From assembly GCA_964629015.1 (NCBI GenBank), contig CAZVMN010000003.1, forward strand, positions 1 through 64,000: a stretch of DNA of 64,000 bases. Reading direction: 5' to 3'. The DNA is from Oceanococcus sp964629015 (GTDB taxonomy: Bacteria; Pseudomonadota; Gammaproteobacteria; Nevskiales; Oceanococcaceae). Under the pieces are notes generated by a model. It made no database searches. It was not told where the DNA came from and was given only the letters and a program-made list of their open reading frames with translations. Shown here in pieces: positions 16,801-25,506 of this stretch (positions are counted from its first letter, which is position 1; the number at the start of each line of letters is the position of its first letter). The position numbers were made by a program, and so were the translations under genes.

Positions 16801-18052
16801 TCTAGCCTCGCCGAACTACGGGAGCGGCGCAGTCGCTCACCAGTTCTTCAACGACGGTGAATTGACGGTTGCCGATGCCTATGATGGCAATAATTGGAAA
16901 TCGGTGTTAGTAGGTACTACTGGGCGCGGCGTGGCGCGGGCCGTGTATGCGCTGGATGTCACCGACCCTGCTGCACCCACTTTGCTATGGGAGCGCGCTG
17001 CCGAAGATGGAGGTTCCGACAGCAACTGGATCGGTCAGGTGGTTGGCAAGCCAGTGATTGCGCAGACCGGCGTGAACGGCAACAACAGTACCTGGTCCGT
17101 TCTGATGGGCAATGGTTACAACAGCGATGCGGATAAGGCAGCATTGCTTCAATTCGATCTGTTTACCGGCGCCCTGACCGTCCATTCGGCAGGCAACGCG
17201 ACCGGCAATGGTCTGGCACCGCCTGCCGTGTATATCGGTGATGAAACGCACAATGTGAGTACCAAAGCGTGGGCCGGTGATCTCGATGGTGTGGTTTGGG
17301 AATTTGACCTGAGTTGTACCTCCGGATGCAGCGGTACAACACGCTTCAGCGATCCCGGCGCGCGCCCGATAACGGCTGGCATGCTGTCCGGGGTTAATCC
17401 GGAGAATCAGGATGTCTGGGTGTTCTTTGGTACCGGGAAGTACGTTAACAGCAATGATTTGAGTGATAGCACCGTTCAGCGCTGGTACGGATTGATTGTC
17501 GCTGGAAGCAATGCGGTGGATGCCACCACCACGGACTTAAACTTGGTTGAGAGATCTATCATTGCGGAGGCGGCGGCCACATCCTCCGAGCTGGGCGCTC
17601 GTGTGCTCGAGGAAGACAGTGGCGAAATGGTCGGCAAGTCTGGCTGGTTCATGCCGCTGGTGCCGCCCGGTACCTCGGGGCAGGGTGAGCGCATGATTAC
17701 TCCAAATCAATTCCAGGGCGCTTTGTTGCTTGGTGTCACCCGAATTCCAGGGTCCACGGATCCTTGCAATCCTTCCGGGCGTGGTTGGATCATGGCGGTC
17801 AATCCGTTCACGGGTGCGAACCCGGGCGAGACTTTCTTCGATCGAGACGGTGACGGTGAATTTGATGATGACGACAAGCTCAATGACGCCATAGTCGGCG
17901 GCCTGGGTTTCTCGTCTATTCCGAATAACCCGATCTTCGTGGGGAATGTCATGTTGGTCAGCTTTGATGACGCAACCACAAGCAGCATCGCGACGGCGGG
18001 GACGGCAGGCGCCACTCAGCGAATGTCTTGGCGCGAACTGGTGGTGGAGTGA
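13847..18052 (+). CDS. pilY1: type IV pilus tip adhesin PilY1
   Basis: A 1401-residue secreted protein. A signal peptide ends near residue 36 (SASAYA|G). A von Willebrand A-like region starts with the MIDAS motif DDSGSM at 60-65 and has a TDG motif around the strand SYTILMTDG. The C-terminal PilY beta-propeller follows, with LWVAANDGMIHAFDAQTG typical. Two acidic loops look like calcium sites: DINNDGTVDNVNGVKD in the propeller and DRDGDGEFDDDDK near the C-terminus. Between about residues 208 and 350 there are repeated cysteine-rich modules that I do not associate with the standard family. The frame is open upstream, but the ATG at 13847 has an AAAGGA ribosome site and gives the signal peptide. 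Confidence 0.93.
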   Translation: MNRFSFAHYVPGAIQRSRITHTLLLGLLLGSASAYAGVSVDQSPLTIRSVLPPNIVLMHDDSGSMQWTVMPDNPPGNDDRDSELINSAINGVYYNPDIVYEPPYSKTAQPPLSYSRYAAANFESAWYDGFNHGSTTYNIATYKPGNVFEEGPNAIGNKSPRFSHTFRVAAQPQYEYADHNGCPSGFSGPDAQGRCTLGGGLLDEPPRCQGYGTGSYDDWRERCDNERFRPEPCGSERAPGASGQPNSPGYSLWSRSGTDYCRFSNQGPYEYPQCQGYGYYAFNDGNNNCDRVNFRPDPCGSTAIGNGNANSPGLTLENDRCVSQVTYPSCPGGFHFSLDSGPGGEDCRRQTASGSTDYRSYFVYMVRTGTGTNANPFVDTRHYVGVASASSQSGSENSPRAGTCSEITSNPATNLQTNETFGSGVPVSRCQNINEDSGLVDTLGNSVTVGQNVANWFSYYRKRDLMAKSGLMNAFATLDPTIRFGFGSINGDSPYDNAANLPGDTTGGSPEIARVKAFGSGAAGTQRAAFWDWLDEVVSSGGTPLRSALKQTGEYYETAQPWRSGNTENPLNPNEELSCRQSYTILMTDGYWNGGNPNVGDADNPGSIVKREGPSGRCFEYPRKSTGSTCTSPIAEDPYVDGADNTLADVAMDYWLRDLRPADNLVPTSTENPAFWQHMATFTVGLFGKDATLANVAPSGTTAEDVAIWASNGQAPNNFDWPSPSDDSVNNISDMVHAGINGRGGFYAAADPQAFQRGLEDALRRVQERVGTGASLAANSTRLDTGTTTYQSLYFSGDWKGDLRAFPVDPNSGVISSTADWSAANLLPDAANRTVKTCNPCGGSGNSTEVDFDYANLSGAQKAALNSSSQLVDFLLGDDSNSAYRSRDTALGDIINSQPVYVGSPSPNLFAGRTFPGSGSYTSFAAGVANRDPLLWVAANDGMIHAFDAQTGVEVYAYLPNAVILPHTFDINNDGTVDNVNGVKDLASPNYGSGAVAHQFFNDGELTVADAYDGNNWKSVLVGTTGRGVARAVYALDVTDPAAPTLLWERAAEDGGSDSNWIGQVVGKPVIAQTGVNGNNSTWSVLMGNGYNSDADKAALLQFDLFTGALTVHSAGNATGNGLAPPAVYIGDETHNVSTKAWAGDLDGVVWEFDLSCTSGCSGTTRFSDPGARPITAGMLSGVNPENQDVWVFFGTGKYVNSNDLSDSTVQRWYGLIVAGSNAVDATTTDLNLVERSIIAEAAATSSELGARVLEEDSGEMVGKSGWFMPLVPPGTSGQGERMITPNQFQGALLLGVTRIPGSTDPCNPSGRGWIMAVNPFTGANPGETFFDRDGDGEFDDDDKLNDAIVGGLGFSSIPNNPIFVGNVMLVSFDDATTSSIATAGTAGATQRMSWRELVVE

Positions 18053-18057
18053 TTAAT

Positions 18058-18501
18058 ATGAGCAGCACAAATACAGCGCGCCGTGAGGCAGGCTTTACCC
18101 TGGTGGAGATCGTCATCGTGGTGTTGGTGATCGGGATCCTTGGCGCTATTGCATACCCGGCATACACCGACTCCGTGATGCGTTCCAAGCGGGCGGCGGC
18201 ACGTGCCTGCCTGTCCAACTTTGCGACCTTCATGGAGCGCTTCTACACCACCAATATGCGTTACGACGAAGATGCAAGCGGCACCGCTGTTGCGCTTCCT
18301 GCTCTGGATTGCGCAACTGCTCAGAATACTGGCGAGAACTACACCTACAGTCTGGCTGCGGTCGCTGTGAACAGTTTTTCGCTGCAGGCCGTGCCCAAAG
18401 GGCATCAAGCCAGTCAGGATACCCAATGCGCGACTTTGAGTCTGACCAATACCGGGGTCAAGGGCGCCAGTGGCTCTGGCGGTGAAGCGCATTGCTGGTA
18501 G
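18058..18501 (+). CDS. pilE: type IV minor pilin PilE-like
   Basis: A 147-residue pilin. The leader ends at EAG|FTLVEIVIVVLVIGILGA, with E5 of the mature chain present. The segment continues AYPAYTDSVMRSKRAAARACL, typical of the minor pilin PilE. Cysteines at the end of the N-terminal helix (ARACLSN), in the centre and at the C-terminus (AHCW) suggest a C-terminal disulfide loop. It follows pilY1 by 5 bases and closes the operon. Its position and size fit the minor pilin rather than the major pilin PilA. Confidence 0.9.
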   Translation: MSSTNTARREAGFTLVEIVIVVLVIGILGAIAYPAYTDSVMRSKRAAARACLSNFATFMERFYTTNMRYDEDASGTAVALPALDCATAQNTGENYTYSLAAVAVNSFSLQAVPKGHQASQDTQCATLSLTNTGVKGASGSGGEAHCW

Positions 18502-18524
18502 CTGACAGCGGCTTGATATTCGTC

Positions 18525-19076
18525 TTACAGGACGGGGCAGTCGTCATTGAAGTCGCGTTTCTCCAAGACGGTACGCCCGCTGCCGATCAACACGATTTCA
18601 TTGCTTTTTAAGTTTTTGCCGGGGACGCAAATTCGCAGTCGTCCCGCGGCGAATGCGCCACTTGGCCAAGTGGCGTTTCCTCGTGGTCGGAACAGGATGC
18701 TCCGGTTGAAAGGGCCATTTGCGGATAACTGCATGGATTTGATGCGGGGTAAGGTTGAGGTTTCGAGCAATGTGTCGCTGCCGTCGAACCGGCCATTGGC
18801 GTCCGCATCAATGTAACTAATCCACTGTGCTTGACTCCAGTCGCCATGGCAGCCTTCATCAGGGGTGCCGGCACAAAAGGTCACAGTGAGGTTGCGGCTG
18901 ATCGCCTGCAATCTCGCGCGTTGCGTAGCACCGAGCAATTCGTTGGCCGAGATGGCCAGCTTGTTCGATGCAATGAGTTTTCCATAGGAAGGCGCAGCGA
19001 CTGCGATCAGTATGGCGGCCACGGCGATGCCGCACAGCAATTCAATGAAGGTAAATCCTGCTTGTCCTGATCTCAT
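18525..19076 (-). CDS. second GspH/FimT-family pseudopilin
   Basis: A 183-residue prepilin-like protein with leader MRSGQAG|FTFIELLCGIAVAAILIAV and mature E5. The continuation APSYGKLIASNKLAISANELLGATQRAR is the GspH/FimT consensus. Three cysteines lie in the globular part and one at the C-terminus (DDCPVL). It is convergent with the pilus operon (23 bases between stops) and is therefore independently transcribed. It differs substantially from the fimT product at 11205, so it is not a recent duplicate. Confidence 0.87.
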   Translation of the reverse strand: MRSGQAGFTFIELLCGIAVAAILIAVAAPSYGKLIASNKLAISANELLGATQRARLQAISRNLTVTFCAGTPDEGCHGDWSQAQWISYIDADANGRFDGSDTLLETSTLPRIKSMQLSANGPFNRSILFRPRGNATWPSGAFAAGRLRICVPGKNLKSNEIVLIGSGRTVLEKRDFNDDCPVL

Positions 19077-19184
19077 GAGTCTCTCCCGTCAATGGTTTGA
19101 TCGATGGTCTCCATTACTAATGCGGGAAAAAGACCGAGATCCGGACATGGAGTGTCTCGTGGGTGCAAAACGAGATCTCGAATA

Positions 19185-19213
19185 TTGGCGCTTAGCGCCC
19201 AAGTCTCTATAAT
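19185..19213 (+). promoter_or_regulatory. sigma-70 promoter of tRNA-Thr
   Basis: A -35 box TTGGCG (19185-19190), a 17-base spacer and a perfect -10 box TATAAT (19208-19213) precede the tRNA, whose first base is 13 bases after the -10 box. The GC-rich discriminator CCCGCTCCCC is typical of stringently controlled stable RNA genes. Confidence 0.85.
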
Positions 19214-19225
19214 CCCGCTCCCCAC

Positions 19226-19301
<76 letters not shown>

Positions 19302-19311
19302 GTTCAGCAAT

Positions 19312-19341
19312 AAAAAAGGCCGACGACTGTCGGCCTTTTTT
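19312..19341. terminator. bidirectional terminator between tRNA-Thr and pdxH
   Basis: The hairpin AAAAAAGGCCGAC-GACT-GTCGGCCTTTTTT has an A run on one side and a T run on the other. It serves the tRNA on the plus strand and the convergent pdxH transcript on the minus strand. Confidence 0.9.
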
Positions 19342-19343
19342 AT

Positions 19344-19943
19344 TTAGGGCTGCAAGCGCTGGTGTTGCCAACTTGTATTGCTTTGGCGCGTGAACACCAC
19401 GCGATCGTGGAATCGATTGTCGCGCCCTTGCCAGAATTCGATGCGTGAGATGCGAAAGCGATAGCCACCCCAGTGCGGTGGGCGGCTGACGTCACCATCG
19501 GCGAAGCGTCGCTGTTGTTCCGCATAGGCTTTTTCGAGGGCGTTGCGATTTTCAACGGGCTGACTTTGCTGGGATGCCCAGGCGCCGAGTTGGCTCCCTC
19601 GGGGACGCGAGGCGAAGTAGGCGTCGGAATCTGCAGCAGGCAGCTTTTCGCAGGAACCTTCAATGCGGACCTGACGCATCAGCGCGTCCCACCAGAAACA
19701 CAGAGCGGCTTGGGAGTGGTGTTGCAGTTGCGAGCCTTTGCGGCTGTTGTAATTGGTGAAGAAGCAAATGTCCTCGTCTTTGAAGCCTTTGAATAGCACG
19801 ATGCGGCTGCTGAGCTCGCCGTGCTCGTCGAGACTGGCCAGATTCATCGCCATCGGCTCGTTCAGTGGCAATTCGAGGGCATCGTCGAGCCAGCTTTGTA
19901 GCCATGCAAGGGGCGTCAATGGGGGTTGTTCAAAAGGGTTCAT
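19344..19943 (-). CDS. pdxH: pyridoxamine 5'-phosphate oxidase
   Basis: A 199-residue FMN enzyme that oxidises pyridoxamine or pyridoxine phosphate to PLP. Diagnostic blocks are SSRIVLFKGF (residues 45-54), FFTNYNSRKGSQL, RQVRIEGSCEKLP, SRPRGSQLGAWAS and the C-terminal WQHQRLQP. The last two residues are QP where E. coli ends in AP, within family variation. The start overlaps the stop of the chorismatase-like gene by 4 bases, so the two are translationally coupled. PLP is the cofactor of EctB and BioA elsewhere in the window. Confidence 0.95.
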   Translation of the reverse strand: MNPFEQPPLTPLAWLQSWLDDALELPLNEPMAMNLASLDEHGELSSRIVLFKGFKDEDICFFTNYNSRKGSQLQHHSQAALCFWWDALMRQVRIEGSCEKLPAADSDAYFASRPRGSQLGAWASQQSQPVENRNALEKAYAEQQRRFADGDVSRPPHWGGYRFRISRIEFWQGRDNRFHDRVVFTRQSNTSWQHQRLQP

Positions 19944-20896
19944 GCGGGAAATACCGTTTCGATCTCGCAGCGGAGATTTTCTCTACAGATGTCAGCCGTC
20001 AATATCGGCCATTCAGTGCTTTGGGGCCATGCGGCTTTGCTGCTGGCCTGCAGTGCCTCAAGGTCCTGCGGGTTGCGCAGGTAAAGGCGGGCGTATTTCA
20101 GAGGCGCAGATGGTGAGGTTTGCGCAGCCCGCCCAAGACTGTTGAGATTTTCGGCAATCTCCTGAATCTGAGCGGTGGTGTCCTCCGGGTGGCAACTCTC
20201 GGCCCCACGAATGGCCGCAGTGCCGGATACCAATGTGTCTCCACTGGGTAGCTTCATGGCGCGACTGAAAGAAGGGCTGCGTGGACCGTACTCTCGAGGG
20301 TACTCATAAGCTGAAGTTTGCCGCGGGTTCTCTATCGGTTCTACGGGGACGCTGCTGGCCAGGACGTGGAAGCGAAGAATATTGGTATGACCGCCGATGA
20401 CGGTCGCGGCGGGGTAGTGCGATGAACTGAGACCGAGCGTCTGATAGGCGTGATGCCGGCCCAGACAGAATTGCTTGTAGCGTTCCTTGTCCCCGGAGCC
20501 ACGATGGATGTCCGGAATGACGGTCCAGATTCGCGCAATATGCGTTTTGCCGAATGTTTCGCAGGCTTGGTGCAGGCGCGTGAAAACGTCATCGGCTAGG
20601 GTTGAGAAGTCCGTGTTATCGCTGCACGTGATTTCACATCCCAACCAAGCCCACTTCGAGGAATTCTGGATAACAAAACCATCGTGATGGTGGGTTTGGA
20701 CTGGGGAATCCACAAACCAACTCTCGGAGGTGGGGCCATGCAGGCGTTCCAGCCCTATGGGCCATCGCTCAGGGGCTGAGGGTTGGTGCGGGTCTGTCGA
20801 GAACTGCACCTGACTCAATAGATATTCGTTGGCTGCGGGCATGACGTCGCCAAGCCCGACGCGCAGGTGACCCGGCATCGACACACATTCATTCAT
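19940..20896 (-). CDS. chorismatase of the FkbO/Hyg5/XanB2 family
   Basis: A 318-residue protein resembling chorismatases that hydrolyse chorismate to pyruvate plus a dihydroxycyclohexadiene or hydroxybenzoate. The signature ENPRQTSAYEYPREYGPRSP followed by SFSRA is the best evidence, together with the FVSGTAAIRGAES-like TLVSGTAAIRGAES. In Xanthomonas XanB2 gives 3- and 4-hydroxybenzoate for pigment and ubiquinone. Here it might replace UbiC or feed an aryl polyene, and the product type is unknown. Older annotations call such proteins pteridine-dependent deoxygenases. It is coupled to pdxH by a 4-base overlap, and its reading frame has no other partner nearby. Confidence 0.8.
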   Translation of the reverse strand: MNECVSMPGHLRVGLGDVMPAANEYLLSQVQFSTDPHQPSAPERWPIGLERLHGPTSESWFVDSPVQTHHHDGFVIQNSSKWAWLGCEITCSDNTDFSTLADDVFTRLHQACETFGKTHIARIWTVIPDIHRGSGDKERYKQFCLGRHHAYQTLGLSSSHYPAATVIGGHTNILRFHVLASSVPVEPIENPRQTSAYEYPREYGPRSPSFSRAMKLPSGDTLVSGTAAIRGAESCHPEDTTAQIQEIAENLNSLGRAAQTSPSAPLKYARLYLRNPQDLEALQASSKAAWPQSTEWPILTADICRENLRCEIETVFPA

Positions 20897-20991
20897 GGAA
20901 TTTCGCAGTATATCGTGTTGTCTGCGGCTGGCGCTTCACCTTGCACCGATGGGATGGGTAGAATGCACCCCGCGAAAACGCTTACAGCGAC

Positions 20992-21378
<387 letters not shown>

Positions 21379-23709
21379 ATGGAATTCAAACACACGCACG
21401 CGCGCACGTTACTTGCGCTGCTGTTGGGCGTTGTCCTGATGGCGTGTTCATCTGACGATTCAGTGATTGGTGCTGGCACCAAATTTGACAGTGACAATGA
21501 TGGCATTGTTGATAGTGCTGACAACTGCCTGTCGGTCGCCAATCCCTTGCAGACGGACAGCGATGCTGATGGCATCGGTGATGCGTGCGACGCCGATGAC
21601 GACAACGATGGTGTCGCCGACGTCAGCGACAACTGCCCGACGTTTGCCAACCCGGATCAAGCCGATGCCAACAACGATGGTATCGGGGATGCCTGTGCTC
21701 AGCAGGGCGACTCAGACGCAGACGGTGTCGCCAACGCGGATGACAATTGCCCCACGGTCAGCAACCCCACCCAAGCTGACTCGGATGCCAACGGCATCGG
21801 TGATGCATGTCAGGACAGTGACAACGATGGTGTTCTCGACAGTGCGGACAACTGCCCGAGCGTGTCCAACGCTTTGCAGGGCGATGCCGACAACGACGGC
21901 ATTGGCGATGCCTGTGATAACGATTCTGACAACGATGGTGTTTTGGACAGTGTGGACAATTGCCCGCTGACACCGAATGCGGGTCAGGAAGACAGTGACA
22001 ACAATGGTGTTGGTGATGCCTGCCCGAATGACCTCGACAATGATGGGGTGAGCAACAGCACGGACAATTGCCCGTCAATTCCAAACCCGGGTCAGGCTGA
22101 CCGCGATTCGGACGGTGCCGGGGACGTCTGCGATGACACCGACGGTGATCAGATCGTGGATGCGGTGGACAACTGTCCGGATGCCTCCAATCCGAATCAG
22201 CAGGATCTGGATAGCGATGGCTTGGGCAACGTGTGTGATCCCGACGATGATCAGGATGGCGTCAACGACGGCGCCGACAATTGCCCGCTCGTATCGAACG
22301 CCGCGCAAGGTGATGCAGATCAGGACGGCATTGGTGACGCCTGCGAAGGGGATCAGGATGGCGACGGTGTTATCGACGACGTCGACAACTGTTTGATTGA
22401 CCCGAACCCCGGGCAAGGTGATCAAGACAACGACGGTCGTGGTGACGCCTGCGATGACAGTGACTCCGACGGCATTCTGGACAGCGTAGATAACTGCCCA
22501 AGCGTTACCAACCTTGGTCAAGCCGACAGCGATGGCGATGGTCTTGGTGATGTCTGTGATACGGACGATGACAATGACGGCGTCGACGACAATCTCGACA
22601 ATTGCCCGTTCACTGCCAATCCCGGTCAGGAAGACAGTGACAATGACGGTCAGGGCGACGCCTGCTCGGATTTCGACAACGACATGGTGGCTGACGCAGT
22701 CGACAACTGCCCGCAAGTCCCGAATACCGATCAGGCCAACTTCGACGAAGCGGCCGAGTTGGCTGACGCCAATCTGGCGGTGCGTGGCGATGTCTGCGAC
22801 GACTCCGACGTTAACGCCTCGGGTGATCCGGCGGCTGACGGCGTGCTCGACGCCTTTGACAACTGCCCCACCGTACCCAATCCGTTCCAGGCGGATACGG
22901 ACGGCGACGGTCTTGGCAATGCGTGCGATGACGATCGCGATGGTGACGGCGTTGACAACAACATTGACAACTGCCCGCTAGTTGCCAATCCGAATCAGGC
23001 GGATGCTGACAACGACGGCATTGGTGATGCCTGTGAGCGTGACGCCGATGGCGATGGTGTGGTCGACGACACCGACAATTGCTTGAATGTACCCAACCCT
23101 GAGCAGGGCGATTCCGACGGTGACGGAATTGGTGATGCGTGTGATGAGTTGACTGAAGTGTCCTGCGCCGCGGGTGAGGCCTTCCAACCGCTGGTGTCGA
23201 CAGGCGATCCTGCGATTGCGGGCCCTGTGATCCAGCCGGATCGCACGTTCGTATCGCCACTGTGTTTGGGGTGTTCCATTGGCACGCCTGGCAGGGTGAT
23301 TGATGGCGACTTGAACACCGCTGGCAGCATCAATTTGACGCTAGGCTTGTTGGATGCGCGAGGTGCCATCTCCGTGTTGGACGAACGTCGCAGCGAAGTG
23401 CCGTATTTGGCGGGACGTGACATTGCGCTCATCGTCTCGAATCCGGAGGCTGATCTTCTGCTCGCCGACTTGTTGCCCGGCGTGACCGTTCGCACCTACC
23501 GTTCAGGGGAGCAAGTGGAGGCCTTCGCGAATATTGGTGGTGTGCTTGGGCTCGATCTGCTCGGCTTGCTGGGTGACGAATCGAAATCGATGATTCGCGT
23601 GAATCCCACGGCTGACTATGATGAGATTCAGTTCGAAGTGTCGTCGTTCTTGGCCCTGTTGGATGAGTTCGATGTCCACGGTGTCTGTATCCAGAACGTC
23701 GGCCCCTGA
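21379..23709 (+). CDS. lipoprotein with about 15 thrombospondin type 3 calcium-binding repeats
   Basis: A 776-residue predicted lipoprotein. The signal peptide ends in LMAC with the lipid-bearing cysteine at residue 23. From about residue 33 to 590 it consists of acidic repeats with DxDxDGxxD loops and a DNC[P/L] core; I count 15 DNC motifs with a spacing of roughly 33-42 residues. Such arrays bind many calcium ions and form a stiff rod. The C-terminal portion of about 180 residues (from CAAGEAFQPL) is non-repetitive, with paired cysteines around CLGCSIG, and looks like a beta-rich surface domain. No OmpA peptidoglycan-binding domain is visible. It is monocistronic with its own terminator. 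Surface attachment or matrix function is inference. Confidence 0.85.
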   Translation: MEFKHTHARTLLALLLGVVLMACSSDDSVIGAGTKFDSDNDGIVDSADNCLSVANPLQTDSDADGIGDACDADDDNDGVADVSDNCPTFANPDQADANNDGIGDACAQQGDSDADGVANADDNCPTVSNPTQADSDANGIGDACQDSDNDGVLDSADNCPSVSNALQGDADNDGIGDACDNDSDNDGVLDSVDNCPLTPNAGQEDSDNNGVGDACPNDLDNDGVSNSTDNCPSIPNPGQADRDSDGAGDVCDDTDGDQIVDAVDNCPDASNPNQQDLDSDGLGNVCDPDDDQDGVNDGADNCPLVSNAAQGDADQDGIGDACEGDQDGDGVIDDVDNCLIDPNPGQGDQDNDGRGDACDDSDSDGILDSVDNCPSVTNLGQADSDGDGLGDVCDTDDDNDGVDDNLDNCPFTANPGQEDSDNDGQGDACSDFDNDMVADAVDNCPQVPNTDQANFDEAAELADANLAVRGDVCDDSDVNASGDPAADGVLDAFDNCPTVPNPFQADTDGDGLGNACDDDRDGDGVDNNIDNCPLVANPNQADADNDGIGDACERDADGDGVVDDTDNCLNVPNPEQGDSDGDGIGDACDELTEVSCAAGEAFQPLVSTGDPAIAGPVIQPDRTFVSPLCLGCSIGTPGRVIDGDLNTAGSINLTLGLLDARGAISVLDERRSEVPYLAGRDIALIVSNPEADLLLADLLPGVTVRTYRSGEQVEAFANIGGVLGLDLLGLLGDESKSMIRVNPTADYDEIQFEVSSFLALLDEFDVHGVCIQNVGP

Positions 23710-23737
23710 GCCAGCGACAGACAACAGAGTCTTCTAG

Positions 23738-23764
23738 AAGGCGGGCCTTGAGCCCGCCTTTTTT
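23738..23764 (+). terminator. intrinsic terminator after the TSP3 lipoprotein gene
   Basis: The stem AAGGCGGGC/GCCCGCCTT with loop CTTGA runs into six T. There is no T run on the other strand, so it acts in the plus direction only. Confidence 0.9.
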
Positions 23765-23771
23765 GTGGGTA

Positions 23772-24176
23772 TCAGTGTCGCAGTTGAGTCGACAGTTTGA
23801 GCTGCAGTTCCACGCGCCCGGTGTTGTCGGTGGCGCTTGTTTGCACGTTGGTGGTTTGCTCGTGCGCCAGCGCCGCCAGCGCGGCGTATGCCAATTGGCC
23901 GCGTGCGGTATCTGGCAAATTACGCCTTTGTCGCTCGCACTGACGCGTTTCGTCGGTCAGCTGTTGCGTGACGCTGTGTGGAAGAAGGCCGTTATGCTCA
24001 TCAAGCGCTGCGGCTACCGACGCTGACAGCTCAGGGCACAGTGCGAGGCTACTGGTTAACTGTTCGATCTGTGCGGCGTTGGCACTGTCCTGAGCATCAA
24101 TGAAGAGTGCTTGGGCAGCAAAGCATCCGCTCAGAGTGACGGCGGCGAATAGGGCTTTGTGCAGAGGGCTGAGCAT
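23772..24176 (-). CDS. small secreted protein, function unknown
   Basis: A 134-residue protein I do not recognise. A signal peptide covers about residues 1-23 (AVTLSGCFAAQALF), with a possible AQA cleavage site. Because a cysteine lies at about residue 18, a lipoprotein is possible but the lipobox is poor. The rest is Ala/Gln/Leu-rich and probably helical, with two further cysteines (LCPEL and RQCER) that could pair. It is convergent with the TSP3 lipoprotein and divergent from the Bcr/CflA transporter. No ribosome site stronger than the background is evident. Confidence 0.6.
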   Translation of the reverse strand: MLSPLHKALFAAVTLSGCFAAQALFIDAQDSANAAQIEQLTSSLALCPELSASVAAALDEHNGLLPHSVTQQLTDETRQCERQRRNLPDTARGQLAYAALAALAHEQTTNVQTSATDNTGRVELQLKLSTQLRH

Positions 24177-24325
24177 GGTCCAGGCCGGGCTTGAAGTATG
24201 CGGCGTATTGCACCTGCAAATGCGTCAAAAAAGCGTGAAGTACACGTGTGTAGCCCATTCTTACAGGGTGCGTTGGCAGGCAGTGTTAAGCTGGTCGATT
24301 GCGGGATAAATCTTGGGAGAACGAT

Positions 24326-25498
24326 GTGGTTCCGGCGCGCTTGATTCTGGTTCTGGGGGCGGTTGTGGCCATCGGGCCCTTGTCGATTGATCTGTATCTT
24401 CCAGCCTTTCCGCGACTCCAAACATATTTCGGGACCGATGCCGCAGCGGTGCAGTTCACCTTGGCTGCGTTTTTCGCCGGTATCGCCCTGGGGCAGCTGC
24501 TGTATGGTCCCATCAGTGACCGATTCGGTCGTCGCATACCTTTGATGCTGGGGCTGGGGGGCTATTCCTTGGCTTCTCTGGCCTGCGCCATGTCACACAC
24601 GATCGAGGTGCTGGTGTTTTGGCGGTTCGTTCAGGCTATGACGGGCTGTGCTGGCATGGTGATCGCGCGTGCGGTAGTGCGCGATCTGTGTTCACCGCAG
24701 GAGATGGCGCGGGTGCTGTCGCTGCTGGTGTTGGTGATGGGGGTTGCGCCGATACTGGCGCCCTTCGTCGGCAGCGTTGCGCTGACTTGGTTCGATTGGC
24801 CTGCGATGTTCGTATTGCTCGCACTGTTTGGCGCTCTGTGCACGGTTTTGGTGGCGTTGGTGTTGCCGGAATCTCTGGACTTGCATCGACGTGAGCGGGC
24901 CTTGAGCCTGGGCAGTGCGCTGGTCAACTACCGCCACGTGCTGACCCACCGGCGGTTCATGGGGTATGCCTTGTCCGGTGGTGTTGCTCAGGCGGGTATG
25001 TTCGCCTACATCTCCGCATCATCATTTGTCTTTATCGAAGGGTACGGGCTGTCATCCCAGCAATTCGCGTTGCTGTTTGGGGCAAATGCGTTTGGTTTGA
25101 TTTTGGCCTCTCAGATCAACCGGGCGATGTTGGCTCGCTTTCGTGCTCAGAACGTTCTGGGTTACGCCTTGGGCACCTATTCGATGTCTGCGTTGGTGAT
25201 GAGCGTGATGGCCGTTACCGGCGCCGGTGGCGTCTGGGGAGTGATTCCGCCCTTGTGGTTGTGCCTGGCGTGCCTGGGGTTCACGTTTCCCAATTCGACA
25301 GCTGCCGCGATGGCCCCGTTCGGAGACCGAGCGGGCACGGCCTCAGCCATGATGGGAACCATGCAGTTTGGTATCGCCGGATTGGTCAGCGCGGCTGTGG
25401 GGCATTTTGGTGGCCATGGTGCGGTGCCTATGGCTGTGGTGATGACCGGCTGCGCCAGTGCCGGATATCTGTTGCTTCGCTGGGTGCGCGCGGAATAG
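24326..25498 (+). CDS. Bcr/CflA family drug efflux transporter (MFS)
   Basis: A 390-residue major facilitator with twelve hydrophobic segments. The segment IGPLSIDLYLPAFPRLQTYF near the N-terminus and GPISDRFGRRIPLMLG (motif A) are hallmarks of the Bcr/CflA 14-family drug/proton antiporters. The RAVVRDLC sequence in helix 4 is also typical. Substrates in the family include bicyclomycin and chloramphenicol; the substrate here is unknown. I prefer the GTG at 24326 because a GGGAG ribosome site precedes it; an in-frame TTG at 24299 has none. It converges on a small membrane protein gene 8 bases downstream. Confidence 0.88.
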   Translation: MVPARLILVLGAVVAIGPLSIDLYLPAFPRLQTYFGTDAAAVQFTLAAFFAGIALGQLLYGPISDRFGRRIPLMLGLGGYSLASLACAMSHTIEVLVFWRFVQAMTGCAGMVIARAVVRDLCSPQEMARVLSLLVLVMGVAPILAPFVGSVALTWFDWPAMFVLLALFGALCTVLVALVLPESLDLHRRERALSLGSALVNYRHVLTHRRFMGYALSGGVAQAGMFAYISASSFVFIEGYGLSSQQFALLFGANAFGLILASQINRAMLARFRAQNVLGYALGTYSMSALVMSVMAVTGAGGVWGVIPPLWLCLACLGFTFPNSTAAAMAPFGDRAGTASAMMGTMQFGIAGLVSAAVGHFGGHGAVPMAVVMTGCASAGYLLLRWVRAE

Positions 25499-25506
25499 CT
25501 CGCGGT

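Noticed and set aside
21460..23260. Regular DNA repeats of about 100-130 bases that look like a CRISPR or satellite array
   Set aside because: The periodicity is explained by the TSP3 amino-acid repeats; units vary at third positions and there are no identical short repeats with unique spacers.
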